NCBI RefSeq assembly: GCF_019797865.1
Contig: NZ_CP081869.1
Location: 2,629,501-2,693,500, forward strand
Direction of reading: 5' to 3'
Length of the DNA: 64,000 nt
Source of the DNA: Chenggangzhangella methanolivorans
GTDB lineage: Bacteria; Pseudomonadota; Alphaproteobacteria; Rhizobiales; Methylopilaceae
Made by a program: the position numbers and the translations under genes. Below, piece after piece: positions 19,333 through 28,104 of the stretch. The number at the start of each line of letters is the position of its first letter. Within the stretch, counting starts at the first letter, position 1. Under the pieces are notes generated by a model, which was given only the letters and a program-made list of their open reading frames with translations, made no database searches and was not told the DNA's origin.

Positions 19333-19797
19333 ATGACGATGAACCGCAGGACGTTCACGCTGTTGGCGGCCGGCGCCGCGCTGCTTGTCCCAGGCGGGGT
19401 CCGCGCCGCTCCGGCGATGACCGTCCACAAGGATCCGACCTGCGGCTGCTGCGAGGCCTGGGTCGATCACGTCCGCGCGGCCGGCTACGAGGCGCAGGTC
19501 GTCGAGGTCGCGGCCATCAACACCGTCAAGGCGAAGCTCGGCGTGCCCCCCGGCCTGAGGTCCTGCCACACGGCCGAGATCGACGGCTACGTGCTCGAGG
19601 GCCACGTTCCCGCGGCGGCGATCGCGAGGCTGCTCGCCGAGCGCCCGAAGGTGCGGGGCCTCGCCGTGCCCGGGATGCCGATCGGCTCGCCTGGCATGGA
19701 GGTCGAGGGACGTGATCCCGAATCCTATGACGTGATGGCTTTTGGCGACAGCGAACCCAAGGCCATGATGAGGTTTCGGGGAAATATTGCGCTTTAG
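19333..19797 (+). CDS. DUF411 metal-binding protein, Tat-type signal
   Basis: A protein of about 154 residues of the DUF411 family, often found with copper and other metal-resistance genes. The N-terminus NRRTFTLLAAGAALLVPGG is a twin-arginine-like signal, so the mature protein is periplasmic. The core starts TVHKDPTCGCCEAWVDH with the CxCC ligand motif and continues with LRSCHTAEIDGYVLEGHVPA and GMPIGSPGME. ATG 19333 is chosen because AAGAAGGAGGG precedes it; the frame runs further upstream without conservation. Confidence 0.85.
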   Translation: MTMNRRTFTLLAAGAALLVPGGVRAAPAMTVHKDPTCGCCEAWVDHVRAAGYEAQVVEVAAINTVKAKLGVPPGLRSCHTAEIDGYVLEGHVPAAAIARLLAERPKVRGLAVPGMPIGSPGMEVEGRDPESYDVMAFGDSEPKAMMRFRGNIAL

Positions 19798-19920
19798 CGC
19801 CTTGCCGCGAGGGGGAAGTCCAGTCCGCTTCTCGGCGATTATGCAATGTCTGCTGATGGCGCGTCGCTGAACGATTGCGGGTGTATGATCGGGTTGAGGG
19901 GCCGCCTCTAGGAGGAGGCA

Positions 19921-20547
19921 ATGCGCCAGCCCGACTTGTTCCGCTTACCCAAGAAGCCATGGAACGCCGGTCGTCTCATCGGACCAAAAGCGCCGCTGAA
20001 GCCGAAGCACATCTGGGCGATCCGCCAACAGTTGAAGACCAACGCTCAGGTCCGCGACCTTGCGATGTTCAATTGCGCCCTCGACGCGAAGCTTCGCGGA
20101 TGTGACCTGGTCAAACTCCGGATCAGCGACGTGGCTATGGGCGGATCGATCCGCCTGAGGTCGACGGTCATGCAGCAGAAGACCGGCCGACCGGTTCCAT
20201 TCGAGATCACCGAGCCTGCAAGAGATGCGCTCGCGGCCCGGCTGCGGGTGAGAGGTGGTCGACCGGATGACTGGCTGTTCCCGAGCCGGAGCACGCCAGG
20301 CCAACACATCGGAACGCGCCAGTACGCCCGGTTGGTCGACAAGTGGGTCCGTATGATCGACCTCGAGCCGACGGCATATGGCACGCACAGCCTGCGCCGC
20401 ACGAAGGTGTCGCTGATCTACAAGAAGACTGGCAACCTGAGGGCGTGCCAGTTGCTCCTGGGGCATGGAAAGCTCGAGAGCACGGTTCGCTACCTTGGCA
20501 TCGAGGTCGACGACGCTCTAGCGCTGTCCGAACAACTCGAGCTTTGA
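19921..20547 (+). CDS. Short tyrosine recombinase/integrase
   Basis: A 208-residue phage-integrase-fold protein lacking a separate arm-binding domain. Catalytic residues appear in order: Arg in DAKLRGCDLVKL; Lys near MQQKTGRP; the HxxR box in YGTHSLRRTK; His in LLLGHGKLEST; and the Tyr nucleophile in VRYLGIEVDDA. Such short recombinases are common on plasmids and islands in Rhizobiales. It lies at the right edge of the metal-resistance genes, just where the siderophore operon begins on the other strand. It probably moved the island, or is a remnant of that movement. Confidence 0.85.
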   Translation: MRQPDLFRLPKKPWNAGRLIGPKAPLKPKHIWAIRQQLKTNAQVRDLAMFNCALDAKLRGCDLVKLRISDVAMGGSIRLRSTVMQQKTGRPVPFEITEPARDALAARLRVRGGRPDDWLFPSRSTPGQHIGTRQYARLVDKWVRMIDLEPTAYGTHSLRRTKVSLIYKKTGNLRACQLLLGHGKLESTVRYLGIEVDDALALSEQLEL

Positions 20548-20598
20548 GCCCCATCGGTAAGACCGACAACTCGGAAGGAGCCCAAGGGCAATCAGCCG

Positions 20599-20727
20599 AT
20601 GTCCGCTTCCGTCGTTGGACGAGGCAATCCGACCTTACAAAGTCAGCGGCGGCGGGAGCAGCCGCTGACCCAAAGCAGCCATTACGAAGGTGTGCACTTG
20701 CGGTCACCGATAGAGCGGTGGACGGCT
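20599..20727. repeat. Intergenic repeat-like segment with hairpin
   Basis: Between the convergent integrase and fhuB, a perfect 9-bp stem (GTCAGCGGC at 20642-20650, GCCGCTGAC at 20661-20669) has a 10-base loop and could terminate both genes. The segments ATGTCCGCTTCCGTCGTTGG (20599) and GCTGACCCAAAGCAGCC (20664) resemble sequences at 5915 and 6014 on the opposite side of the island. Confidence 0.5.
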
Positions 20728-22723
20728 TCATCGCTGACTGGACTCGCGCCATAGGCGCGCGAGCATGTACGCCCCACCCAAAAGTGAAGCCACCACGCCG
20801 CCAGGGATTTGCCAGGGAAAGATCACATTGCGGCCCGAAGTCCGCGAGCGTCAGAAGCCCGCCGCCCACCAATCCGGCGGCCGGGAGGTGCGCGCTAGCT
20901 CGCCGAAAGCCCAACAGTCTCGCTGCATGCGGTGCCAGCAGGCCGACGAAGGTCAGCGGTCCCATGGCGACTGTTGCAAGCGCGGTCATAACGGCCGCGC
21001 CAAGCACCAGCGCGGCCCGCGCCTTTCCTACAGCCAGACCCAGGGACGCGGCCGAGGTCTCTCCGAGTCCAAGCGCTTCAACGACGCGCGAAGCAAGCGG
21101 ACTCACTGCAATCGCCGTAAGCCCGGCGGTGAGCGCGAGGCCTGCCTCGAGCGCGCCCGTCCGGTAGGTCGAGCCGGCCATCCAGGCGTATGCGAGGAGC
21201 GCGCGAGGATCCCCGCTTGCGAGGAACAGCGCCGCAAACCCCGAGGCCATGGTGGCTGCGGCGACGCCCGCGAGCAGGATACGCTCCGGGGTCGCAGCCG
21301 ACCCTCGGCCGGCAGCCGCGACCAGCACCAGCGTCGCGAGCGAGCCGATGCTTGCAGCCACGACGGTTGAGGCGCGGTCGAAGCCGGTCGTCAGGACGAG
21401 CATCGCAAGCACGCCGAGCATCGCGCCGGCTGACACGCCGAGCGTCTCGGGGGCTGCGAGCGGATTGCGAGTCACGCGCTGGAGGATCGCGCCCGCGATC
21501 CCCAGCAGCGCACCCGCGCCGAAGGCGGCGGCGACCCGCGGGGCGCGCAGAGCCGCGATCTCGCCGTCGAGGCGCGTCCAGTCCCAGCCGTCGAGCCCGC
21601 AGCCGAAGGTAAGCGAGACGACGCCGACCGCTAGTCCCGCGGCGAGAAGCAAAAGGAGGAATGCGGAGTTGGCGTCCCGCGGCGTTGAGCGAGGCGGATC
21701 GAGCGGCCAGGGGTCCGCCCGCAGCCGTCGCAAGAGGAGAACGACAAGCGGCGCGCCGACGAGAGCCGTAACCGCGCCCGTTGGAACCTCTTGCGGAAAC
21801 GGAAGCGCGGACGAGAACCGGTCAGCCAGCCAGAGCGTCGCGGCTCCGAGAACAGACGACCAGAACAGACGCGATCCAACGCTCTGGGCACCGCCGAGCC
21901 GCGCGAGCGCCGGCGCCGCAAGTCCGACGAAGCCGATCACCCCCACCATCGCGGCGACGGAGGCCGAGAGCGCAACCGCGAGCGTGACCGCCGCCAGGCG
22001 GATCGTCCCGGGCCTCACGCCGAGCGCGCCCGCCGCAGCGTCGCTTAACCCGAGCACTGACAATGGCCGAACAAGCACTAACGCGAGCGCGCAGCCCAAG
22101 GCGAGCCGCAGCGTGAGGCCGAAGGCCGCTGGTCCGCCGTCCTGAGCGAGCGATCCGCTTTGCCAGACGAAGAGCGGCGCCATGTCATCGCTCGTCAGCG
22201 TGACCATGGCGGCGGTCGCGGCGCCGCAGGTCAGCGTCACCACGAGGCCCCCGAGCGCGAGCCGCACCGGCGACGCCTGTCTCCCGGCCAACGTGACGGC
22301 GAGGCCGGTCGCCGCCGCCGCGCCGCCGAGCGCCACGAGCTCCGCGCCGGCGCCGAGCATCCACGGCGCGAATAGCGTCGCGGCCGACAGCGCGAGGCCC
22401 GCGCCTGCGAAGGTCCCGAGCGTCGCAGGTTCGGCGATCGGATTGCGGAGCGCGATCTGAAGCAGGGCTCCCGCGAGACCGAGCGCCGCTCCCGCAACGA
22501 GTGAAACGAGCGCACGGGGAACGGCCGAATAGGCGAAGGCGACCTGCCGCAGATCGGTGAGATCCGGATGCAGGACGGCGTCGATCCAAAGCTCCGGCGG
22601 CAGCATCCGATCGAAGGCGATCAGCGTCGCGACCAAGGCGGGCGCGGCGACGGCGAGCGCGAGCAGGCCTGGAGAGCGGACCCGGCTGAAGCACGACGAG
22701 GCCGACTTTTCCGAAGCGCTCAT
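20728..22723 (-). CDS. fhuB: FhuB-type ferric siderophore permease (frameshifted)
   Basis: A double-length FecCD permease of about 665 residues, two fused ten-helix halves as in FhuB. The first half has PRALVSLVAGAALGLAGALLQ; the second has APRVAAAFGAGALLGIAGAI. Each has the coupling region (GFVGLAAPALARL and TFVGLLAPHAARLLGF). Near 20836 one extra G shifts the frame. Without it the protein ends normally as ADFGRNVIFPWQIPGG and stops at 20728. The long open frame that runs on under the integrase is therefore an artefact. Its start overlaps the fhuD stop by four bases. No FhuC ATPase follows in this window. Confidence 0.85.
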
Positions 22724-23613
22724 GCGCCGGGCAGCCGGTCGGCCAGCTCACTTGCAAAACGCGCCGCTGCAGCCGGGCCGCCGAAGGGCCACACGGCGCC
22801 GATCATGGTCCAGCGCCCATCGCGCACGAAGGGCAGCTCGTTCCAGAGCCTGCTGCGATCAAGGCGGATGCGGATGTGAGGCGGGATCGGGTCGAGGATC
22901 ACGAGGCGGGCGCGCGGATCGACGGCGAAGAGTTGCTCGAGGTCGGCGTAGACGAAGCCCCAGCGGCCAGCCGGCTTCTCCCAGGCGTTAACAAGACCAA
23001 GCCGCCGCAGCACGTCGTCGAACAGGCCGCCCGCGCCGTAGATCCGCACATGACGGTCTTCGAAGATCGACGCGACGAGCAGCGGCTCGCGCGACCGTCC
23101 GGCGAGGCTGCCGCGCGCCGCCGCGATCGACGCGAGCGCCGTGGCGGCTACGGCCTCCCCACGATCCTTCAGCGAAAGCCTCTCCGCGAGCTTCCGCAAC
23201 TCGCCGACGCCGTTATCGAACGCCGAGCCGCCGGGCGTCACAAGCATGGAAAGCGTGTGCAGCGGCGCGAATCTCTCGATCGGAAGGCTCTCATAGCCAT
23301 AGCCCGTCGCGCCGATCGCGAGGCCGGGGCGTAAAGCAGCGAGCATCTCGAGATTTGGTTCGGTCCGCGAGCCGAGATCGGCAACGCCTGACGGTAAGGC
23401 GGGCGCCACGGCCCATTCGGCGTAAGCCGTCGTATCGCCGACCGCGAGCGGCTGAAGCCCGAGCGAGATCGCCATCTCGGCGGCGGTCCATTCAAGGCAG
23501 ACCACTTGGGGCGCGGCCCGTGCGGGCTGCGCCCCCGAAGAAAGGCACGCCGCCCCGGCGCCCGCCACGAGCGCGCGGCGGGAGACGTTGAAGCCGCTCA
23601 GCTCGCCCACCAT
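22720..23613 (-). CDS. fhuD: FhuD-type siderophore-binding protein
   Basis: A 297-residue periplasmic iron-siderophore-binding protein. The N-terminus VSRRALVAGAGAACLSS is a twin-arginine signal, as in FhuD. The binding domain follows with VVCLEWTAAEMAISLGLQPLAVGD and DLGSRTEPNLEMLAALRPGLAI, then a C-terminal lobe with RIYGAGGLFDDVLRRLGLVN. Its start overlaps the receptor gene's stop by 16 bases, and its stop overlaps the permease start. It passes ferric hydroxamate-like siderophores from the receptor to FhuB. Confidence 0.88.
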   Translation of the reverse strand: MVGELSGFNVSRRALVAGAGAACLSSGAQPARAAPQVVCLEWTAAEMAISLGLQPLAVGDTTAYAEWAVAPALPSGVADLGSRTEPNLEMLAALRPGLAIGATGYGYESLPIERFAPLHTLSMLVTPGGSAFDNGVGELRKLAERLSLKDRGEAVAATALASIAAARGSLAGRSREPLLVASIFEDRHVRIYGAGGLFDDVLRRLGLVNAWEKPAGRWGFVYADLEQLFAVDPRARLVILDPIPPHIRIRLDRSRLWNELPFVRDGRWTMIGAVWPFGGPAAAARFASELADRLPGA

Positions 23614-26039
23614 GTGTAGGTGGCCTTCAGGATCGCTTTGCGGCCCTCGCCGTAGAAGCAGCCGAAATCCCTCGAGAAGCAGGAGGCAACGTAACGCTTG
23701 TCGAACAGGTTGCTGACATTGAGCGCGAGTTTGTAGTTGTCGCGCTTATAGCTCAGCAGGGCGTCCACGACCGCGACGGACGGAACCTTGAACGAGTTGT
23801 CGTTGTCGCCGAAGGTCGAGCTCTGCGCGCGGACGCCGCCGCCGAAGCCGAGACCTTTCAGCGCGCCGGTCTGGAGTGTGTAGTCCGCCCAGATCGCCCC
23901 GGCGTGCTTCGGGATGCCGTACGTCATGTTGCCCTCCCGCTCAGGGGCGGAGGGGTTTTTGGTTATCTCCAGATCGAGATACGTATAGGCGGCCCGCAGA
24001 TTGACGCCGTTGGCGAGAGTGGCGACGCCTTCCAGTTCCAGACCACGTGATCGGACCTCTCCGATCACGTTCCCAGTCACGGGCCCAGTCGACTGCTGTA
24101 CGTTCTGGCGCGTGAGTTCAAAAACCGCCGCCGTGAAGGTCGCGTTCCATTCCGGCGGCTGGAACTTGAGGCCCGCCTCATATTGCTGCCCTGTGTCCGG
24201 CTTCAGCGCCGTTCCGCCCGGAGAGGCCACCACAGGCAAGAAGGATTCAGAATAGCTGACGTACGGCGCCAAGCCATTGTCGAAGTTGTAGATCAGCCCG
24301 GCCTTGCCGGTGAAGGCGCGATCCATCTGGTCGGTTTCAGGCTCGGCCGACACTGCGTCCTTCGATTTCGTGTCGGCCCAGTCGTAACGTCCGCCCAGAA
24401 CGATCGACAGCTTGTCGATCTTGATCTGGTCCTGCGCATACACGCCGATCTGACGCTGCTTCGTATTGATGTCCTGATATGGCGCGCCCACCGTGATCGG
24501 GCCGCCGTAGATCGGATCGAAGACATCGATCGAGTCGGCTGTCCCTTCGGCGCCGAAGTCCGAGAGGCTTGTGTAGCGGTAATCTAAACCGATTACCGCG
24601 GTGTGGCTGAAAGGTCCCGTGTCGACTTTGACCTGAGCGTTGTTGTCGACCGCGAAGGTGTCAAGTTCAGATCGGCCGACGCTGGAAAAGCGTCCGAATT
24701 GGTTGCTGCTCGCGTCGACATAGCCGAAACCGTAAACTTGGTCCTGCTCGTTCTTAAGATAGGAATAGCGCAAGTTCTGTCGCACGGTGACCGCGTCGCT
24801 GAACCTGTGCTCGAACAGATATCCAATCATCGCCATGTCGGTGTCGTACCGATCAAAATCCGGCTCCCCGAGAAAGCGATTTACCGGATGCGCCGCCCGT
24901 TTCGCCGAAAGACCGTTCCGTCCGCCGGGAGGAATTGAAGGCCCCAACCCGCGCGGTCACGCTGGTAGGCGCCTAGCACCGTCAGGGTCGTGTCGTCGGA
25001 GGGCTTCCACGTGAAAGACGGCGCGAGAAAGATGCGGTCGTCATCGACGGTGTCGACCTGCGTTTTGCCCTCGCGCACCAGCCCAGTCAGGCGGTAGGAA
25101 AATTCGTCTGATCCGGCGACCGGCCCGCCGAAGTCGAACTCGCCCTGATAGCGGTCGAAGCTGCCGATGCTCGCTGAGACCTCGCCGAAGGTAGTCGGTC
25201 GGCCGCTTCGATACGTAGTTTGATGATCCCGCCCGGGCCATTCTGACCGTATAGAACCGAAGCCGGTCCCTTGAGAAATTCGATGCGTTCTGCGCCGTAC
25301 GGATCAAGGCCCTGGAACTCGGTAAACTGGGTGCCGGGCATACGGAGACCGTCTTTGTAGAACGAATTGCCCGTCGCCTCGAAGCCCCTAAGAATGAAAC
25401 CGCCGAAGCGAGTGTCGGAAGCACCGTTGCGTTCTCCAAGCGCGCCTGAAGTGTAACGCAGCGCGCTGTTTATCGACTCAACACCTTGGGTCTTGAGCTG
25501 GTCGCTTGTAACGACCGAGATCGACTGCGGCGTCTCGATCAGCGGGGTGTCGGTCTTGGTGGCTGTGACGGCGCGCGTTGCGTTGAAACCGCTGACATGA
25601 CCGACAGGATTTTGCCCCCCTTGACCGTTTAGCGCCGCATCGTCCGAGCCGCGCCCTTCGACGTTGATCTCCTCAAGCTCCACCGCTCCCGTGGCCTGGA
25701 CCTTGACGAGATCCTGCACGGTCACGACGCCTGGAGCGGTGTAGACGTAAACGAGACCGGTGCCCTCGAGCAGCTCACGCAGCGCGCTTTCGAAGGTGTC
25801 GGCCTTCACGGCTTTCGCGCGCTTGCCCACTGTGGCGTCGGACGCATAGAGCAGACGCACTTTCGACTGTCGGCCGAGCGCAAGCAGGCCATCTTCAAGG
25901 GTGCCAGCGGGGATCGCGATTTCGGCCGTTGGCGCTGCGCCGCGCTCGGCCGCTCCGATAGAGGTCGCGCTTATCACGATAATCGCCGCCGCTGCCGCAG
26001 CCGTGACAGCGGTTTGTGGGCGCCCTTACTGCCAGTCAT
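23598..26039 (-). CDS. TonB-dependent siderophore receptor with signalling domain (frameshifted)
   Basis: An outer-membrane siderophore receptor of roughly 810 residues in several frame pieces. The N-terminal STN signalling domain reads IPAGTLEDGLLALGRQSKVR and LRELLEGTGLVY. The plug follows (ETPQSISVVTSDQLKTQG, ERIEFLKGPASVLYGQNGPG), then a beta-barrel ending KAILKATYTWW. Breaks lie near 26015 (the signal peptide from ATG 26039 is otherwise MTGSKG followed by a poly-Ala hydrophobic run), 25230, 25197 and 24905. The STN domain is the part that contacts FecR-type anti-sigma proteins, and fecR/fecI lie directly upstream. Import of a ferric siderophore with self-induction is expected. Confidence 0.86.
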
Positions 26040-26131
26040 CTCGTCCCCCGACGCGAACGGACCGCGACGGCGGCCACATGACGAGTAAGAGCGAACTCTT
26101 GCCAGCCTCCTGACGTCGCTGCCGAAAAAAA

Positions 26132-27067
26132 TTAGCTCGCGGATCGCACGAGGGTCAGCGCGCGGCCAAACCGCATCATCCTGACGGGGAACGTCGCCTC
26201 AATCGCAGAGAGAGCAGCCTCGGGGTCGCCGAGATCGAACACGCCGCTGACCTTGAGGTCAGCCGCCCGATCGTCGAGCACAAGGATGGGTCCGTTCCGA
26301 TAGCGGCCGATCTCGGCCAGGAGATCGCCAAGCCTACGTCCCGAAAAGACGATCCGTCCCTCGCGCCAGGCGACGGCGTCGCTGGCGCCGCCAGGCGGAT
26401 CGGTCTCGACGAGCCGCCCGTCAGCCCCGCGGGCCGCCCCGTCGCCGGCCCCAAGACGCAGCAGATCAGCGCCGGCGCGCACCTCAACCACGCCCTCTTC
26501 AACTACCACCTCGGGGCCTGAACGCGGCGAGCGCGCTACCTCGTAGCGCGTTCCCAGCGCGGTCGCCGAAAGACCGTCGACCATCACGACGAAGGGCCGC
26601 TCAGCATCGGGGACGACGTTGAAAAAAACTTGGCCGCGAAGGACCTCCACGCGCCGCTCCCCCGCCACGAAATGAAGCGCTATCGCGCTGTCCGTGTCCA
26701 GCGTCGCCTCGGTTCCGTCAGCGAGTCGCACGGCGCGTATCTCACCAACGGAGGTCCAGTGGTCCGAACTTAGCCGGTCGATCAATCCGGATTGATAAAG
26801 CGCTGCGCCGAAACCCAGAACCGCAAGCAGCGCCATCAAGCCGCCCCCGCCTGGCTTGGCAGGCTTGACGGGCGCCATTTTCCCAAGTTCGCCCCAAAGT
26901 TCGGAAAGATCGTCGAACGCAGCCGCATGTGCTGGCAAGGCTGAGCGCCAGCGTTCGAAAGCGCGTCGATCTTCCGCGCTGGCGTCAGCCGACGACAACC
27001 GCGCGACCCAAAGCGCGGCTTCCTCAGCTATGCGTTCTTCGTCTCCGGTCGGTCCCTGCGACGCCAT
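26132..27067 (-). CDS. fecR: FecR-type sigma regulator
   Basis: A 311-residue FecR family protein. The cytoplasmic N-terminal anti-sigma part has ALWVARLSSADASAEDRRAFERWR. A single membrane span (GGLMALLAVLGFGAALYQSG) is near residue 85. The periplasmic FecR domain has VGEIRAVRLADGTEATLDTDSA and GQVFFNVVPDAERPFVV, and the C-terminal STN-like segment ends the protein. It relays the signal from the receptor's STN domain to the sigma factor. ATG 27067 is chosen over the upstream in-frame start at 27100 because the extra residues are not family-like. Confidence 0.88.
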   Translation of the reverse strand: MASQGPTGDEERIAEEAALWVARLSSADASAEDRRAFERWRSALPAHAAAFDDLSELWGELGKMAPVKPAKPGGGGLMALLAVLGFGAALYQSGLIDRLSSDHWTSVGEIRAVRLADGTEATLDTDSAIALHFVAGERRVEVLRGQVFFNVVPDAERPFVVMVDGLSATALGTRYEVARSPRSGPEVVVEEGVVEVRAGADLLRLGAGDGAARGADGRLVETDPPGGASDAVAWREGRIVFSGRRLGDLLAEIGRYRNGPILVLDDRAADLKVSGVFDLGDPEAALSAIEATFPVRMMRFGRALTLVRSAS

Positions 27068-27145
27068 CGGTCCTCTCGCGCGCGGAAAGCCGCTTCGCAC
27101 TGCACTTTAAGAGCGCGGCGAGCTGCTATGACCTGACGTGCGACT

Positions 27146-27646
27146 CTAAGAAAGCCTCGATCGCGTCGCGCGGCACGCGAGCAGCGCGCGCATCACATGC
27201 TTCTCAACCATGTTGCGCGAGATGCCGAGCCGAAGCGCGATCTCGCTGTTGGCGAGGCCTTCGAAGCGGCTCATCACAAACGCTTCACGGCAGCGCGGCG
27301 GCAGCGCGGCGATAGTCTCGGAGAAGGCGCGCAGGCGCTGGCGCGCATCGACTGCGCGTTCGGCGTCGGGCTGGTCGTCGGCGAGGTCAAGGGCGGCGTC
27401 GCGGTCGAACAACAGGTCGTCGGCCGCGCGCCTCGCCGACCACGCATAAGCGACAGACCGCGCGACGCGAAAGAGATAGGCCTGCGGATTGTCGATCGCA
27501 GTCTCCGGGCCGAGCGAGAGCATGCGCAAGAATGTTTCCTGCGTGGCGTCCGCGGCTTCCTCGCGGCATCGGAACCGACGCTGGAAGAATCGGCGCAGCC
27601 TGCTCTCTTCCGAACGCTGCAGGTTCCGCACCAGCAGTCCAGTCAT
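27146..27646 (-). CDS. fecI: FecI-type ECF sigma factor
   Basis: A 166-residue iron-starvation ECF sigma factor. Region 2 reads RRFFQRRFRCREEAADATQETF with PQAYLFRVARSVAYAW. Region 4 reads TIAALPPRCREAFVMSRFEGL and ANSEIALRLGISRNMVEKHVMRAL. It directs transcription of the receptor operon downstream when the receptor is loaded. Gene order sigma-fecR-receptor-fhuD-fhuB on one strand is the classic cell-surface signalling arrangement. A Fur site could not be recognised with confidence upstream. Confidence 0.88.
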   Translation of the reverse strand: MTGLLVRNLQRSEESRLRRFFQRRFRCREEAADATQETFLRMLSLGPETAIDNPQAYLFRVARSVAYAWSARRAADDLLFDRDAALDLADDQPDAERAVDARQRLRAFSETIAALPPRCREAFVMSRFEGLANSEIALRLGISRNMVEKHVMRALLACRATRSRLS

Positions 27647-28104
27647 TGTGGTCCCCGATTAGCCTTAACATCAGGCCATTCCACGCCAGTTACGCGGATA
27701 GAAAATTCCTTTCAACTTCAATATTTTAGATCCATTCTAAGAAGCCGCATCTGGGCGATCTCGCCATCGACGAGTGACGTTTCTGCAACGCTGAATGGGG
27801 CTCTTAAGTAGAGTTAGCCGTCGCCTTGGCGACTTGTGGCGCACGTGGCGGTTGTAGGGCTTGTCTCGGCGGTTGTTTAAACGTCTGCTTGTGGCGCGTC
27901 TCAGCCGGAAACTTTCTTGCTAGCATGGCACCTGTCGCCGAGATGGTCCGCCTGCGGCGACGGCGTTCACACGCGCAAAGGCGACGCCATCTGTCCGGCA
28001 ACTCACGCAGCTGTCGGTCTGGGCTCCGCTCGTCGATGCGGCGTCCGTTCGCGCGGATCATAATCTCGGCTGGCAAGCGGTCACTGCGGTGCCAGGACGA
28101 CTAA
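27647..28104. other. Intergenic gap, no gene supported
   Basis: This stretch separates the fecI start from the end of the sigma-54 activator. Short open frames on both strands have no recognisable domain, ribosome binding site or plausible composition (Arg-rich). The AT-rich part near 27700-27760 probably holds the fecI promoter. Confidence 0.4.

Noticed and set aside
20207..20727. Extension of the fhuB frame for ~170 more codons under the integrase gene
   Set aside because: One extra G near 20836 explains it; the correct frame gives the standard FhuB end and a stop at 20728. The extension is antisense to a well-supported recombinase.
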